20,527 nt of DNA, taken from assembly GCA_019649035.1 (NCBI GenBank), contig BMAT01005454.1, positions 108,434 to 128,960 of the forward strand, written 5' to 3'. Both the position numbers and the translations under genes were made by a program. A model generated the notes under the pieces. The model saw only the letters and a list, made by a program, of their open reading frames with translations, was not told where the DNA came from and ran no database searches. Source of the DNA: Elysia marginata (Eukaryota > Mollusca > Gastropoda > Plakobranchidae). Of this stretch, positions 1 through 12,300 are shown in pieces; the stretch's first letter is position 1; each line of letters starts with the position of its first letter.

Positions 1-190
1 AGCTAGGACTTGCTTTTTGCGGGCAAAGGCCTCTCGAATACCACTCTTGAAGCGTCCCTGTTTTGCAATTTTTTTTATAACTGCCCTTTACATTCTTATT
101 GCGGTAACATGCCTACAGTGGGATACTTCTTCTGGACCCGAAAATCCTGCCACTGTAACAGAAAAAGCTGATGGTGAAGAAAAAAAAAGT
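1..190 (-). other. 3' UTR of the kinase-like gene (partial)
   Basis: The sequence downstream of the TGA on the minus strand. No AATAAA is visible on that strand before the window edge, so the transcript probably ends outside the window. A T-rich tract followed by two acceptor-like sites (after 168 and after 153) lies just beyond the stop and could serve an alternative last exon. Confidence 0.4.
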
Positions 191-214
191 TCAGCCGTGA
201 CCATCAATACTTGA
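2..214 (+). CDS. Possible partial plus-strand ORF with a membrane-like segment
   Basis: This frame is open from the window edge to a TGA just before 215. It carries a basic stretch (KASRIPLLKRP), then about 20 hydrophobic residues (FAIFFITALYILIAVTCL), then a polar acidic tail. That is the layout of a single-pass membrane protein or the N-terminus of a type II enzyme. There is no ATG start in the window, and the ORF lies opposite the kinase gene's last exon and 3' UTR. It may be chance; a convergent gene end is the alternative. Confidence 0.15.
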   Translation, partial: ARTCFLRAKASRIPLLKRPCFAIFFITALYILIAVTCLQWDTSSGPENPATVTEKADGEEKKSSAVTINT

Positions 215-395
215 TGACCCCTGATGATGCCCAGACTGACCTCTTTTGATGGGCAAATTTGCCTCCACCTCGCTTGCAGCGTCTGTGACGTCACCATAAT
301 TGTCCTGACTTTCATTTCGTACTGTGTTCATCACAAACACAATCACATCAAACAGCCATCTCCGATCTCCCTCAGGAATGTTCGGCATTACCTCT
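191..395 (-). CDS. Exon 9: C-terminal exon and stop
   Basis: After the pyrimidine-rich acceptor ending ttcag (exon from 395), the frame reads EVMPNIPEGDRRWLFDVIVF and ends SSIDGHG with TGA at 193-191. The first part looks like C-lobe helices; the last 40 residues are polar, Gly/Ser/His-rich and probably disordered. An alternative acceptor two AGs later (exon from 391) fits the alternative donor of exon 8. A cryptic 73-base intron (donor at 240, acceptor after a T-rich tract at 168) would swap the tail for one ending at 88. Confidence 0.65.
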
Positions 396-3300
396 CTGAA
401 CTAATAAGAGTAGAGGATAACACAAGGATGGTTAGGCTATCAATGCACAGTTAGAAACAATAGTGGACGACCTTAGATCCAACAAATGGCTCATGAAAAT
501 TTACAGAGAAGCTTGTCGGGTATAAGATGTAAAGGTTTTGAAAAAAATTTACGTGCTATCTTGACACGCAAGAAATACAGATAAAAAGACAACACAAAAA
601 AGAAATCATATGAGTTGATACCTCGTTAACGATGTCTTCTGTAATCTGTAGACATCTTTGCAGCTGGTGTATGGACTGTCTTTTTTTCATTATTTAGGAG
701 AGGTAATCATGAATAGGCTGAATAGAGAAAAGGAATATTGTATAAAGGGGTAAAGCCTGTTTCACACAACCTGTATCAAATATGGCAAACTCCCGATCAT
801 CTCTGGACCACAGACTTTGAAAAAATTTTGTCCTTGTAATTCCCCTACACTAACTCACACATTCACACACATAAAGAAAACAAAAACGGATCCCAGGTCT
901 AAAGGCAATCCAGGGACATGATATACGTCAAGTAAAACTGGCTTTAGAGAATTAGACTTCATATGATGTAGTCTATTTATACAGCGATAAATATACACTC
1001 ACCTTGACTCGATTATAAAAGGAAAAGTCTAGTAAGATTATAGAGGAAAAAATTTCATAGCAAAGAGCGTCAGTATGTCTAAGAGTCAATAAAGGGGCTA
1101 TCACTATAAAAGGACTATATTGTAAAGCATCTTAGAAGTTTTTCCACCACCATTTTAACACCCAAATAAAACAAAAAATTTATTAATTGACAAACATAAT
1201 AAAAACAAAGTTGGCAGCAAACTGGAGAAGAAAAAATTGGAATTTTAAAATCTAGATGTAGTCCTAGGACTTAAAATCTGGATATTCTTCATTAAAATAG
1301 ATCATAATTCTTCTCCTGAATGATTACTTTTATTATACAGTGGTTCCAATAAAGACACTTTATTGTAAAGTGTTGTTTTTTTTTAAATCCCTAAAAAGCT
1401 TTCGAAGCATCTTAATATCAAATTAAAGTCTGAAGTGGCCTGCAAAGTAAGATGACCTAACTATGCAAACCTTTGCAGACCAAAAGCAAAAAAAAACATC
1501 AAAACCAATAAAAAGCTCAAGATTCACTATAATTGTAAATGAAAACATGATGAACTTTGTGACTTGCCAAGAGATTTCTAGCTCTAATAACCAATCAAAG
1601 TAGCCATCTTGAAAAAAAAACCTGCAAACTGTTGTATTTGTACATAAACGGAGGTCCTAAAGTTCAATTGTGGACATAATACACTGTCAAATCTAATAAC
1701 TGTGACCCTGGTTAATTCTGATTCTTGATTTATTCAAACTATAATATTAAACATTATTTGAAAATTAGATATCAAATCCGTGCTTCCAGGCCACCAATTA
1801 AAAACGAAAAAAGAGATATCATATTACCTGTATGTGTCAGGAACTACACTGGCTTCCAGTAAAAATCATATTTATCTCATGAGACTGCAGTGATATGTTA
1901 TAAGTGCATCAATGGTAAAGCTCCTTCATCTTTATACCTAAGATAAGCTCTGAGAAATACGCTGATAGAATCTATCTTAATCAGTCAGTTATGCTGTGCA
2001 TCGTGCCCTCAGGAATTCTTTGCCAATATGCCACAGATTAATATCATCATCAGAACATCAATTCAAAACAAGTCTAAAAACGTATCATATGAAATTGTAT
2101 TTTAAAGTTAAACTTCCACTTCTGTACATAGTTGTACGGTTGTTTAAGTGTGCTGTTGAAGTACACAAACTTGGAGAATGTATGTTTTATATGATTTTCG
2201 TTATTATGTTATGCTGTACAGTATGAATGAGTGCACCTTGGGCCATGATGCACTTTGGGATTAGGTGGTTCATGAATGCTCTGCATTTTTACTATCATTA
2301 CTATTTCATTCATGATTTGTAAATGTAGACTACAAATTTGAAATTCGGCTGATTCAAGGTTAAATTTAATATTTCATAAGTATCTGTACTGGACTGGAGT
2401 TGGATTAGAGTAAGTAAAAATTTAAAAACTCAGCTGAGCATTTCTTCACCAATTCACCAATTCTCTTGTAAAGTTGAGCTCTGTATTATCCACATAATCT
2501 ATAACTATAAGGTACAAAATAATGCAGGCTCAGTACAAAAATTGAGGTAACAACAGGCAACAGTGGGCGTCATAGTTAGTTGGCTTTGCGATAATTAGAG
2601 TAATAACATTATAATAAAACCCACCTAAGAATTTCTTTACTTTTGCACCAAGTGGTGAAGTTGAGCTCTGCCTTAGTCTCATATTGTAGAAAAATCTATA
2701 ATAAAAAAAAACAACGCTACTCTACCTCTCTGTAAGTTTGGAGAGTTAAAACTTTCTGGGCGTCACTCTGCTGATTAAAATCATAACCGGTGTAGGCATG
2801 ACAAAAGTGGCGGAGGATGCTCACAATGTCTGCTTTCAATCTGTGCGCATGGTTTATACCATCGTCAGGACGCATGCCTTTAGCCGATCCAAAATCAATG
2901 AGCTTCATTTCCAGGGTAGGTGAGACCATGACATTCCCACCTGCAGGTCAAAGAGGCCAAAAAGCATTACAGTATGTAAACATGGCTATGTCAGTTATAT
3001 AGCTAGGTGTGGTTTGACACCCTCTGACTAATAAAGAAAGCTAAATTCTATTTTTAAGGAACTTATGGGGGTTTTTTTGTGACTCAGGGAATGCCAGAGC
3101 TGGTCCTACCTTACTAAACAGCGTTGGAAAATTAAATAAAGGACTTACATGTTCCCATTAGGGCTTTGTTCGTAAGGAAGTTCAAACCCCACAAGGTAAA
3201 GATTACATGTTTGTATACATAGAGATGTAATATTTGACTTACACATTTTTTAGCGTAGGTTAATGCCGGATGCACAGACCGTTAAAGAGAGGGACTATGA

Positions 3301-6300
3301 AAATGTAGATGTCTATGAAATTAATAATTTTCTCCCACCATTTAGGTCTAAAATTGAGTGATAAGGTGACAAGAATGGTTCCCCCCAACAATAAAGAGAT
3401 GTGGTTTGGGGCATTTCTTACTTAGTTTTAAGGCACATTTGAACAAGACGATCTAGATTTAGAAATTTACTTAAGCAGGGTATCACTCAGGCAGTCCAGC
3501 CAGTTGCTATCACTATGAGCCAAACCTGATTATCTCAAATATTTGCTTACAAAATTCAAACTATTTCAGATAGACTTATATTTTTTTTTTGGAATGTATA
3601 CATCAGATTCCAGATAACTCAAACCTGGATAACTTAAAGACTTATCTAATTAAAATTGTATTTATCTTACCAATCTTACTTCTCTCCTATAAAATAATTG
3701 ATTGAAAACCAATAATTCAAACTTGAACTTTGTTCCCCTGGGTTTTGAAATGTCCAGACTGGACTCTACTGATAATTTTGATTTTCGGATAATTCAAACT
3801 TTTATTCCATGGGGTTTGAAATGCAGCCAAACCTGCCCAAGGCCGCCATTAAAGATAAATAACAATACTGTAGTTGTGATAGACAGGTGGTTGTGTTTAG
3901 GAACATGCTTTTAAACATGCACGCTGTTCACTTTGAAAATTGATGATCATATCAGGACATACCTAGACAAAGAAGGCCAGCATTTGATGAAAGCTTATCC
4001 CATCAACACAGAGACATTTCTGTATCTAAACATTCACTGAATATTTCGAATTCAAACTGTGGTAATCAAGATCATTGGCACCTTAACTGCCGCCTATTGA
4101 CAGATACAGGTGATAAACTGGCGATCAGTTGTCCTATGATTGTCTCAAGTTAAACTTAACCCTCTGTTACCTAGCTTTACACTCTTTTGGGGAATAGCCA
4201 CAACATAAGTGCCACTTTATAACTTTCAAAAAGGAGGAACTTTTATTGGCATTGACAGGTGATGTGACCCCCCTTCAAAGTTGCCCTACAAAAAAAAGCC
4301 ATTATAAAGAGTATTTAGGCAGCATTATTTCATTCTTGAATATAATCACCATAACATGGCATTAGTCTCCAACCCTAAAATTTCATTTTTTCTTAAGACA
4401 ATTTGCAAACACAATCTTCAGCAAAATCTTTAGAACCTTCTTCTGACTATATATGCTATGCTATTGTGCTAGAGCCTTTTAAGGTTGATCAAGTATAATT
4501 TTGCAAACTGTTCACCTATTGATAGGCCTTGATTACAAATTTAAGATTGCTTTTGTTTAACAAGAACATTCTTTTTTATTCTGTTGTTCTAAGCTTAACC
4601 CGCGCAGGTTTATTTTCTACTCTCTTGTTCAAGCAATTCCGATCAACCTTCAGTATTTTTTTTTAATTCGTGGATACGATCGCTATGAATGTTATCCTTT
4701 AGAGAAAAAGTAGGGTTGCCGCGAATTTCTCTGATGTGTTAACCTCTTTTTACACTCATACGAGAGTAGAATAAAATTAATTTTATAGCCAGCGACCTGT
4801 CATATGTATGTCAAATTTGTATTGGTGATAGCGGAAATCTGCTTGAACATCGGGTGACAGTTGTAGATAGCGAAAAAAATTGGAAAGGTCAGAACATAGG
4901 CGAATTTCTGCTTTTTAACGGAAAAGTGGCACCTATGCCATAGATAAACAATTAAGCAATAGAGGTATGTGGGGAAGGAGGGGCACATCAAATCCATCCA
5001 TAGGCAGTGTGGGGTACTTAGTCCATTTATTTTTGCTCAGCCTTGTGACCACCTGTCCCTTTCTCCCTGGCTATCCATCTAGCCACTGCAGGCCATCTTA
5101 TTTGTAGATTCGCATCAGAGCTAAGCTCAAATATTTAGAGGACAGGAAAGGAGGAGCATGTTCGGTATCTGGACTGCTGGCTGACTGTTCTTCTTAGGCC
5201 AAGATCAGTAGCATTGCAGAGGTTCTTTAAAAGGGACTGTAATAGTGTAAAGAATATTGTGAGATTAAGTAAAAAAAGCTTGCTGCGGTCCCTTTAATGA
5301 GATGGTCACCATGTAGGAAAGAGAATATAGAAAAAATGCAATGGAGTTGAAGAAAAGTGGTCGCCAATACAGGTGGTCTCCTTACAAAGGTGGTTGCTTA
5401 GGAGGCTTTGACTGTATCCGACTGGGACTACTTCTTAGGGAGTAGACTGTACATACTTAGGGAGTGGACTGTACTTACTTAGGGAGTGGACTGTACTTAC
5501 TTAGGGAGTGGACTGTACTTCTTAGGTAGTAGACTGTACACACTTAGGGAGAACAGTTTTAACAGCCAAAATAGAAAAGCTTACCATGTAAATCTCCGTG
5601 GGTGAAGTTTCCTTTTTTGAGGAGATTAAAATTGTCCAATAGACCCCGAAGCAATAGCAGAGCAAAACATTTTTTCTGGTCAGATTTTCCCTCATCAGTT
5701 AAAAGCTTTTGAAAGCCTTCACTGGCAAACACTTCTTTTAAAGTTTTTCCTGAACAGAAAAAAAATGGAGCAGGAAAAAATAGATACTGGCACAAAAAAT
5801 TTGATTGCTTTGAGAAAAAAAAATGACAACTGCAACAAACATATTTTCTGATCACAAGGAAGTCCTGCAGCTAAATGATTTGGAAATGTTGGTAGCCTTC
5901 ACAATTTTTTGACTGAATGCTTATTTTTGTCCAAAAAATTGTATTGCTCTAACAACTTCTAAACTTGAATACAGTCAATTCTGCTTAAGTCGAGGCTGTT
6001 TTTGTGTCCCATGTGCATAATCCTGTCAAAGACTTGCTAATAACTATGTTTTTATCCCCAAGCAGATGTCGTTGGTCATGTTCCCTGTAAATCGGATTAA
6101 GCAACTGTGCTTTACAATCAATTCCAATCACTGAAAATAACAATTAAGACTATAATGTCGCCATGAAAAACTGTGGGGTCAACTTGCCTTCTACAATCTC
6201 GGCCCTCATAACGACTTGATTGCCATGAAGTTTAAAACTATACAACTCTGGAGCTTTTCCTGTGTCACCCAGGTGAACCCATGAGCGTATCTCATCTTTG

Positions 6301-9300
6301 CTGAAATGACTGATCAGAACCTGAAACAAAAAATGGAATGGGAGGGCAGAATCTGGTATGAAACATTTTGTTCAAAATATCTATCAACTTGAAGACTGTA
6401 AGTGTGTGAATATACAGCTGGTCTCTGCTTCAAATTGAGTACAGAATGACTTAGAAATTAATAATACGTAAGTTTTGATTAGCCCTCTAAGCAGGCTACA
6501 CCAGACAGTGTTGGTAGAACTTCGAATAAAATGAATTAGCTCTGTTTGGATCTAGATATACAAACCAAAAAAAAAAAAGAGAGAGAGAGAGAAAGTGACA
6601 AATAGGTTTTACTTTTTTTAATTGTAGAAAATAAAGAGAAAAAAAATCTCTTTAAAAAAAAACAACTTTTTTGCGCCAACATTGCTCCATTAACTAAGTC
6701 TCAAAATATTAATGTACCTAAACAATTCAATGACTCTGTATTGTCTAACTCTAAGAAACTTTTCTCTCTCATTCAGTGTTAAAGAGTCAGTATCAAAGCT
6801 TAAAACAATAAGTCTTTAACGGGTTTACAATTTTGTTCATTGCTTTACCCTTTACGCTATTAAAAGCCTCTGAGCTTGTTAAACGACCAAATTTTATGAC
6901 CTTTGAGGAGTGTTTGGTAGTGCCGGGCCTGCAGACGTTGATATAATGTTTCCACAGCATTACTGAAGTGGCAATAAATCCCTGCCACCTGCAGTTTTCT
7001 TGGTCAACTTCCCTAGATAAAGTATGTCAGCGTCTACACAGTAGACAAACTGGTGCCTTTTCTCGCGGTCAATCGTCTACAATACTACTAATTGAGATCA
7101 GCCAATGCCAATATGTTTTTGCTATATTCCTGATGTAGAGCGATATATTGGGCCAGTGGGTGACTGCTGGATGGTGAATGCCAAATGCTCATATCCAATC
7201 CTTGATATCTCCATATATGCGATTGGTATGAGGATGATTTATCAACAGTTATGATTAGTAAAAGGGGGATGATGGCCCAGCACTAGCGTTTGGAGAAGCC
7301 GAATCCTTTCCACCATGTGATGTTGAAGCGTTTTCCTAATACTACATCAATGAGCATATAAAGTACCGTGACACTTGGTGATGATGAGAACTCTCCATAG
7401 CTGGAGTTCATGAACCGAAAATATTCACATATATGGAATATGTTGGCTAAAACTGTCCGTTTGTAGGGTGTAAGGGTAGAAAAGGATAGTTATCTATTAA
7501 CAAGGTCTTATGTCTTTTTCTTTTATAGATGAGGTTGTTTGATTCTTTGAGACCATTAAGCTTGGTCATTGACAGGTCTTGAAAAAAAAAACAACTGACT
7601 AAGCAGCAGCATTTTTTCCCCACAGTTTATGCAATTTACAAGGTCGGCAATTGCAAGTTCGACATATTTAGTGGCATCTAAATTGGGACGTCTTATGGGA
7701 TTTTTTTACCTTTAAAAAAAAAAACAACCGAAAGAATTTACAAATGTCAGTTCCATGTCAGGCAAGTTATCATTTCATCAACTATACCCAGAAGCTATTC
7801 GATACTTGATGTTTTAAGCCATTCAAGACGTTTAATAACCAGAATCAGAAAGGCCTGAAAACAAATCCAGGATTATGGAATAAAATCCATAATAAAAACA
7901 ACATTTATTGTCTAGACGACTTTTAAGGGGACTTCAAAAAAAAAAAATTCAGCTCTAGTAAATCACTACAGTTGAAAAGCTCATTCATTCTACAGCAATA
8001 CAAGCATCAGAATAAGGCTAGCTTTGCAGTGTTGTTGTAATAAGCAAATTATGCTTAAGTCGTGAGAATCAAATAGCATGATGTGGTGATGCCGTGAATC
8101 ATATGACATAGTTGTGTCTTACATTCTGTCCAAATGAATCCTAAGTCAAATGGGTGAGTTTCGAAATATATATATATAGGCTTTTAAAGTTTAGTGTGTG
8201 TTCAGAAGTCAATTTTTTTTCTTTGATATTTTTGTTAAAACTATTTCTAAACAGTTTACACCCAATTCATGTTGAAATTTCATGTTTTATGTGTTTACTT
8301 TCAATTGGTACGGTTGCTAAGGCCTCAACACCTTTATAGTCATCTAAACTTTAAATGCAATTTTCTCCCTTTTCTGATTTTTCACAAGTCCTAACTCTGC
8401 CAATTTCAAACAGGTAATAACTTTATAGAGAAGCATGCTAGAGCTTTTCTGTTTCTCGTATTTGAAAGTAGGGAAAATAAGTTTTTCTGTGATACCAATA
8501 TCTGACTGCCTTCCGATTTCCACTAAAGACTTATTTTGACTGTTTGCAAGACATATATGATAAAGCCATGAAAACCGTGTAACATGTGATGACGCTACAA
8601 AAATCACACCAACAGCGTGAAATTTCGGAAAAAATTACACTGTGTTGTTGTAATTTGTAATAGAGCTGTTTTCTTTCCCAACTGGAACGTTATGCAATAA
8701 AAACAGGTTTGAATTAGTGAACAAACAATACCAAAAATGTGCAACTGCAACTGTCAAAAACAACGTATCAATACTCAACTCTTGTTGTTTTACACACAGG
8801 TAAGTCAAAGGAGAGGAAAGTCATAAAACTGTCACTGTTTCAAAGCTGAAAACAATGTACAAAAGTAATCAGAAGAAAAAAAAGTTGGGTGTAGGCAAGA
8901 TAACCTGAGTTTAGATAATGTAAACGGAATGATGTTACAACGTACAGTTAAAACTATCTGATCTTAGATCCACTTCATTGACTGGAGCATACTTATTTCT
9001 GAAGGACTTTATCTTTCATTTGCTTCTTCTTTTTAGATTTTCTTTCTATGAGAATTAGTTTCAACAAAACGAATTTTAAATATAGACAAAGACTTACGCT
9101 ATGCTGACATTTCTATTATAATTATTCCTGAACAATGTTAAAATCAAGTTTAATTCCCGATCACTCGTCATTTTGTTATTGTCTCAGGAAATCAATCTCT
9201 CCACACTTTCTTCAAGTCAACCCACCTGTAAAATGGGTACCTAGCTAAAGGCAGGTGAATCACAGTTAATTGAGCCCATGATTGGCAGCCGTACTGAAAT

Positions 9301-12300
9301 GTTCTAAAATATGAGTTGAAATTGCTCCAGAGAGTATCGAACTGCTATGGAAAGATGTAAAGTCTTGCGACTGTCCTTGGCAGTGGAAGACTAAAATCTT
9401 TTTTCTTAGTACTGTGGCCTGCCTTTTCTTGAAAGACATTTCCATATACCAGACCAGTTAGTTGTACAACCCATTAACAGGTACAAGAAATCAGGTGAAA
9501 TTTGATCTCTAAATCCAATGTACAATGCAATGTGGTCCACTAAGAAATGTTTCATTTTGTTTTTACATGTCTTTGTGAATTGTTCCTTGATTTATGCCCT
9601 TAAATTGCAACATCTAAAAACTGTTCAGTTCAATTGAATTTCCCCACACTGAATTACAAATGTTGCTTCTCCAGTCATCTGGTAAAAAGTTCACAATTAA
9701 AGTTAGATAGATAAACATCTTTCACTTTCTGTACAGATCTTTTTATCATTAGCCCGTATTTTCAATCCTTTCAACTAATTCACCAAAAAACAAACCTAAA
9801 AACCTGAAGTATACAGTAACCATTTACTTTTTTTTTCTAATTCCCATTTTAATATTGAGCATTTGCACTGGATCATTTCCAACAGTTTACTGTTGTCAGA
9901 TTTTAGATGACAATGTTAAAGAAACACTAATTTAACAGATTTGATTTTTAAACGTTTTAGCAAAGAGTTTTAGGGAGTTTATTCCTGGTGGCTAGAACTC
10001 CTCACATTCTATTGATTTGTGACAACCTACATCAAGGTACTTTAAACTACAATAGTGTTGGCTGCAAGGGAAAAGTTACAGTTAAAGTGTTTGTTTTCTC
10101 TCGACAACATTTAATTCTTAACCAAGCAACAATGATTATACTCAAAAATACTGTTGAGAGAAATTTGTAAGGTAATTTTGTGGTCCAGCTACGTAAATTA
10201 AGAGAAAGTTGGGGAACACATGACCTCCCTGTGAACTCACACTTGGTATAACTTGTCAACCACATTCTTAACATTGGTCAAGCTTTTAATAAGTTTCAGG
10301 CTGCCAGTGGGAAAGACTCTTGGAAACTCACATTGTTTACATTTGAACAGAGCGACTAAACCTGTAGCCATCATCATCTACTTGACTGCTCCCACTCACA
10401 GACTTACTAATCTACATCTATTTCTTATCTTTACATGATTTTCAGATATTTCTGTAATCAATCTAAACTTCCCAATTCCTAGTTAAGTTATTTTAACTTT
10501 AAAAAAAGTATTGTAATACAGTGGAATACTGATAAGACAACACCTTGGGATAAAAAAATTTTGTTCATTTTTCGCAAAAAAGTTACTTAAACACAAATCC
10601 AGAAAACAGAGCTAAAGTCAACAATTTTCATTTTTGCATATTGTATTTGACTAGAAGGCAACTTCAGCAACATTATGCAAAAGACAATGCATTTATCTGT
10701 TATGAGTTTTCAAAGCGAAAAAAGAAAAATTGATTGATTTTTTAGAAGTTTGAAATTGAGAAATTGTCTGTAGCTAAGAAGGTGACTGGGTGACTTAAGC
10801 TGGGTTTTTTGCGATTGGGGTCACAAATGTATATAAATAAATACAAAATGGAACTGCCATACAAAGTTTACTTTATGTAAGACAATCCCTCAGACAGAGG
10901 CATTCACTTGAAGTGAATTACACTGTAGCTGCTACACACTGCTCTTTCCACAATGATTGTATTAAAAACTAAACAAAGTTAAACACATACTAAACTGTCG
11001 AAAAATATTTTGTTTACCGTCTTCACAGCACAATCTTTTCCAGTGCTGGCATCCTGAACAACAAAAACTTTGCCTGCGCTGTTTCCTTCCCCTAGCACTC
11101 TCTTGATGGCGATCATATTCTCATAAGGCGGTGGATTCTCTGCTGAGACCTGTGGACACATTGAATGATAATCCTATATTTAAAAGGAACAGAGAAAAAT
11201 TTTTGTTAAGCGCTGAAGGTCCGGTAAATGGCTAAAAGCCCTCAATTTTGTGTTGATAGGTAGGGTAATTCCTCAATCTAGGGATGTGCGTCTAAATCTG
11301 ATCGTTTGAAGGCTAAATCATACAAGAATTATATTGTGTTTCGTTCATAGTTTTTTGCTATATAAGCTTATTTAAATTAAAGGCCAGAGGTGAGAGGTGA
11401 GAGAGTGATAAAGGGAGAGCGGTCGGGTTTAAAAGTAACTGGAACATTTGAGCACATGCTCTATCACTATGACCGCAGCCTTACAAGGCACAGAGGCAGA
11501 TCTAGGTCAACAGTCTAGCAGTAGGCCTAGAAACTCAATAGGGTCAACATAGAGGGTTTAAAGGGATCGAGTGGGGGTAGGGGGGTTGGGGAGAGACAAA
11601 CAAGTACAATCAGAGATGTAAAGAGAGAGCGGTGCATTAATTCAGACTGTCGTCGCTGGATACTCGCTGTCAGATTTGAAGCCTATATGCATTCTATCCA
11701 GCTCGAACTTAATTGTACGAGGGCAGGCTGATAATAAAGGGCCGTTTTCTTGTAACTTTAAAAATAACCGCGCTAGAAACTTCACATTTTGCATGCATAC
11801 TCTCAAACCAATTGTCTAGCCACACTTCACCCTGTGTGACGTCATTTGCGTTCACAATCAGTGACGCTGCAATATGTGTGCAGCGATCTCGGTCGGTGAG
11901 AAAATGGTGTATGCTAGAAATGACCACCTTATGAAACAACGCTCTGTTATCGAGTTTCTTACTGCAGAAGGATGTTCTGCAGTTGTCATCCACAAGAGAA
12001 TGAAAGCTGTATACGGTGATGCTTGTCTTACTGAAGGTAAAGTTTGAAAGTGGGCAAGATTTTATCGAGGAGAAGACCCTAAAGAAACAACAGTCTGTGA
12101 TCGCAAAAGGCCCGGGCGGCCGGTCTCTGCAAGTGACACTATGCACCAACAGATGGTAGACAAAATGATTGTTGCAAATAGAGGAGTGAAACATAAAGGC
12201 ATTGCAAATGCGCTTGACATTTCAAAAGAACGAGTTCATCACATTATCACAGTCCACCTTGGTTACAGGAAAGTCTCGGCAAGATGGGTACCGAGACAGC

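Noticed and set aside
7100-7440. Possible inverted repeat between gccaatatg near 7106 and the reverse-complement-like catatatgg...gttggc near 7430
   Set aside because: The match is short and interrupted, with no target duplication.
8344-8607. 87-codon minus-strand ORF inside intron 5
   Set aside because: No domain or motif, and exons 5 and 6 already join in phase without it. The long open frame is likely chance.
11709-12194. 161-codon minus-strand ORF
   Set aside because: Longest ORF in the window but antisense to the mariner's TIR and transposase gene; no domain.
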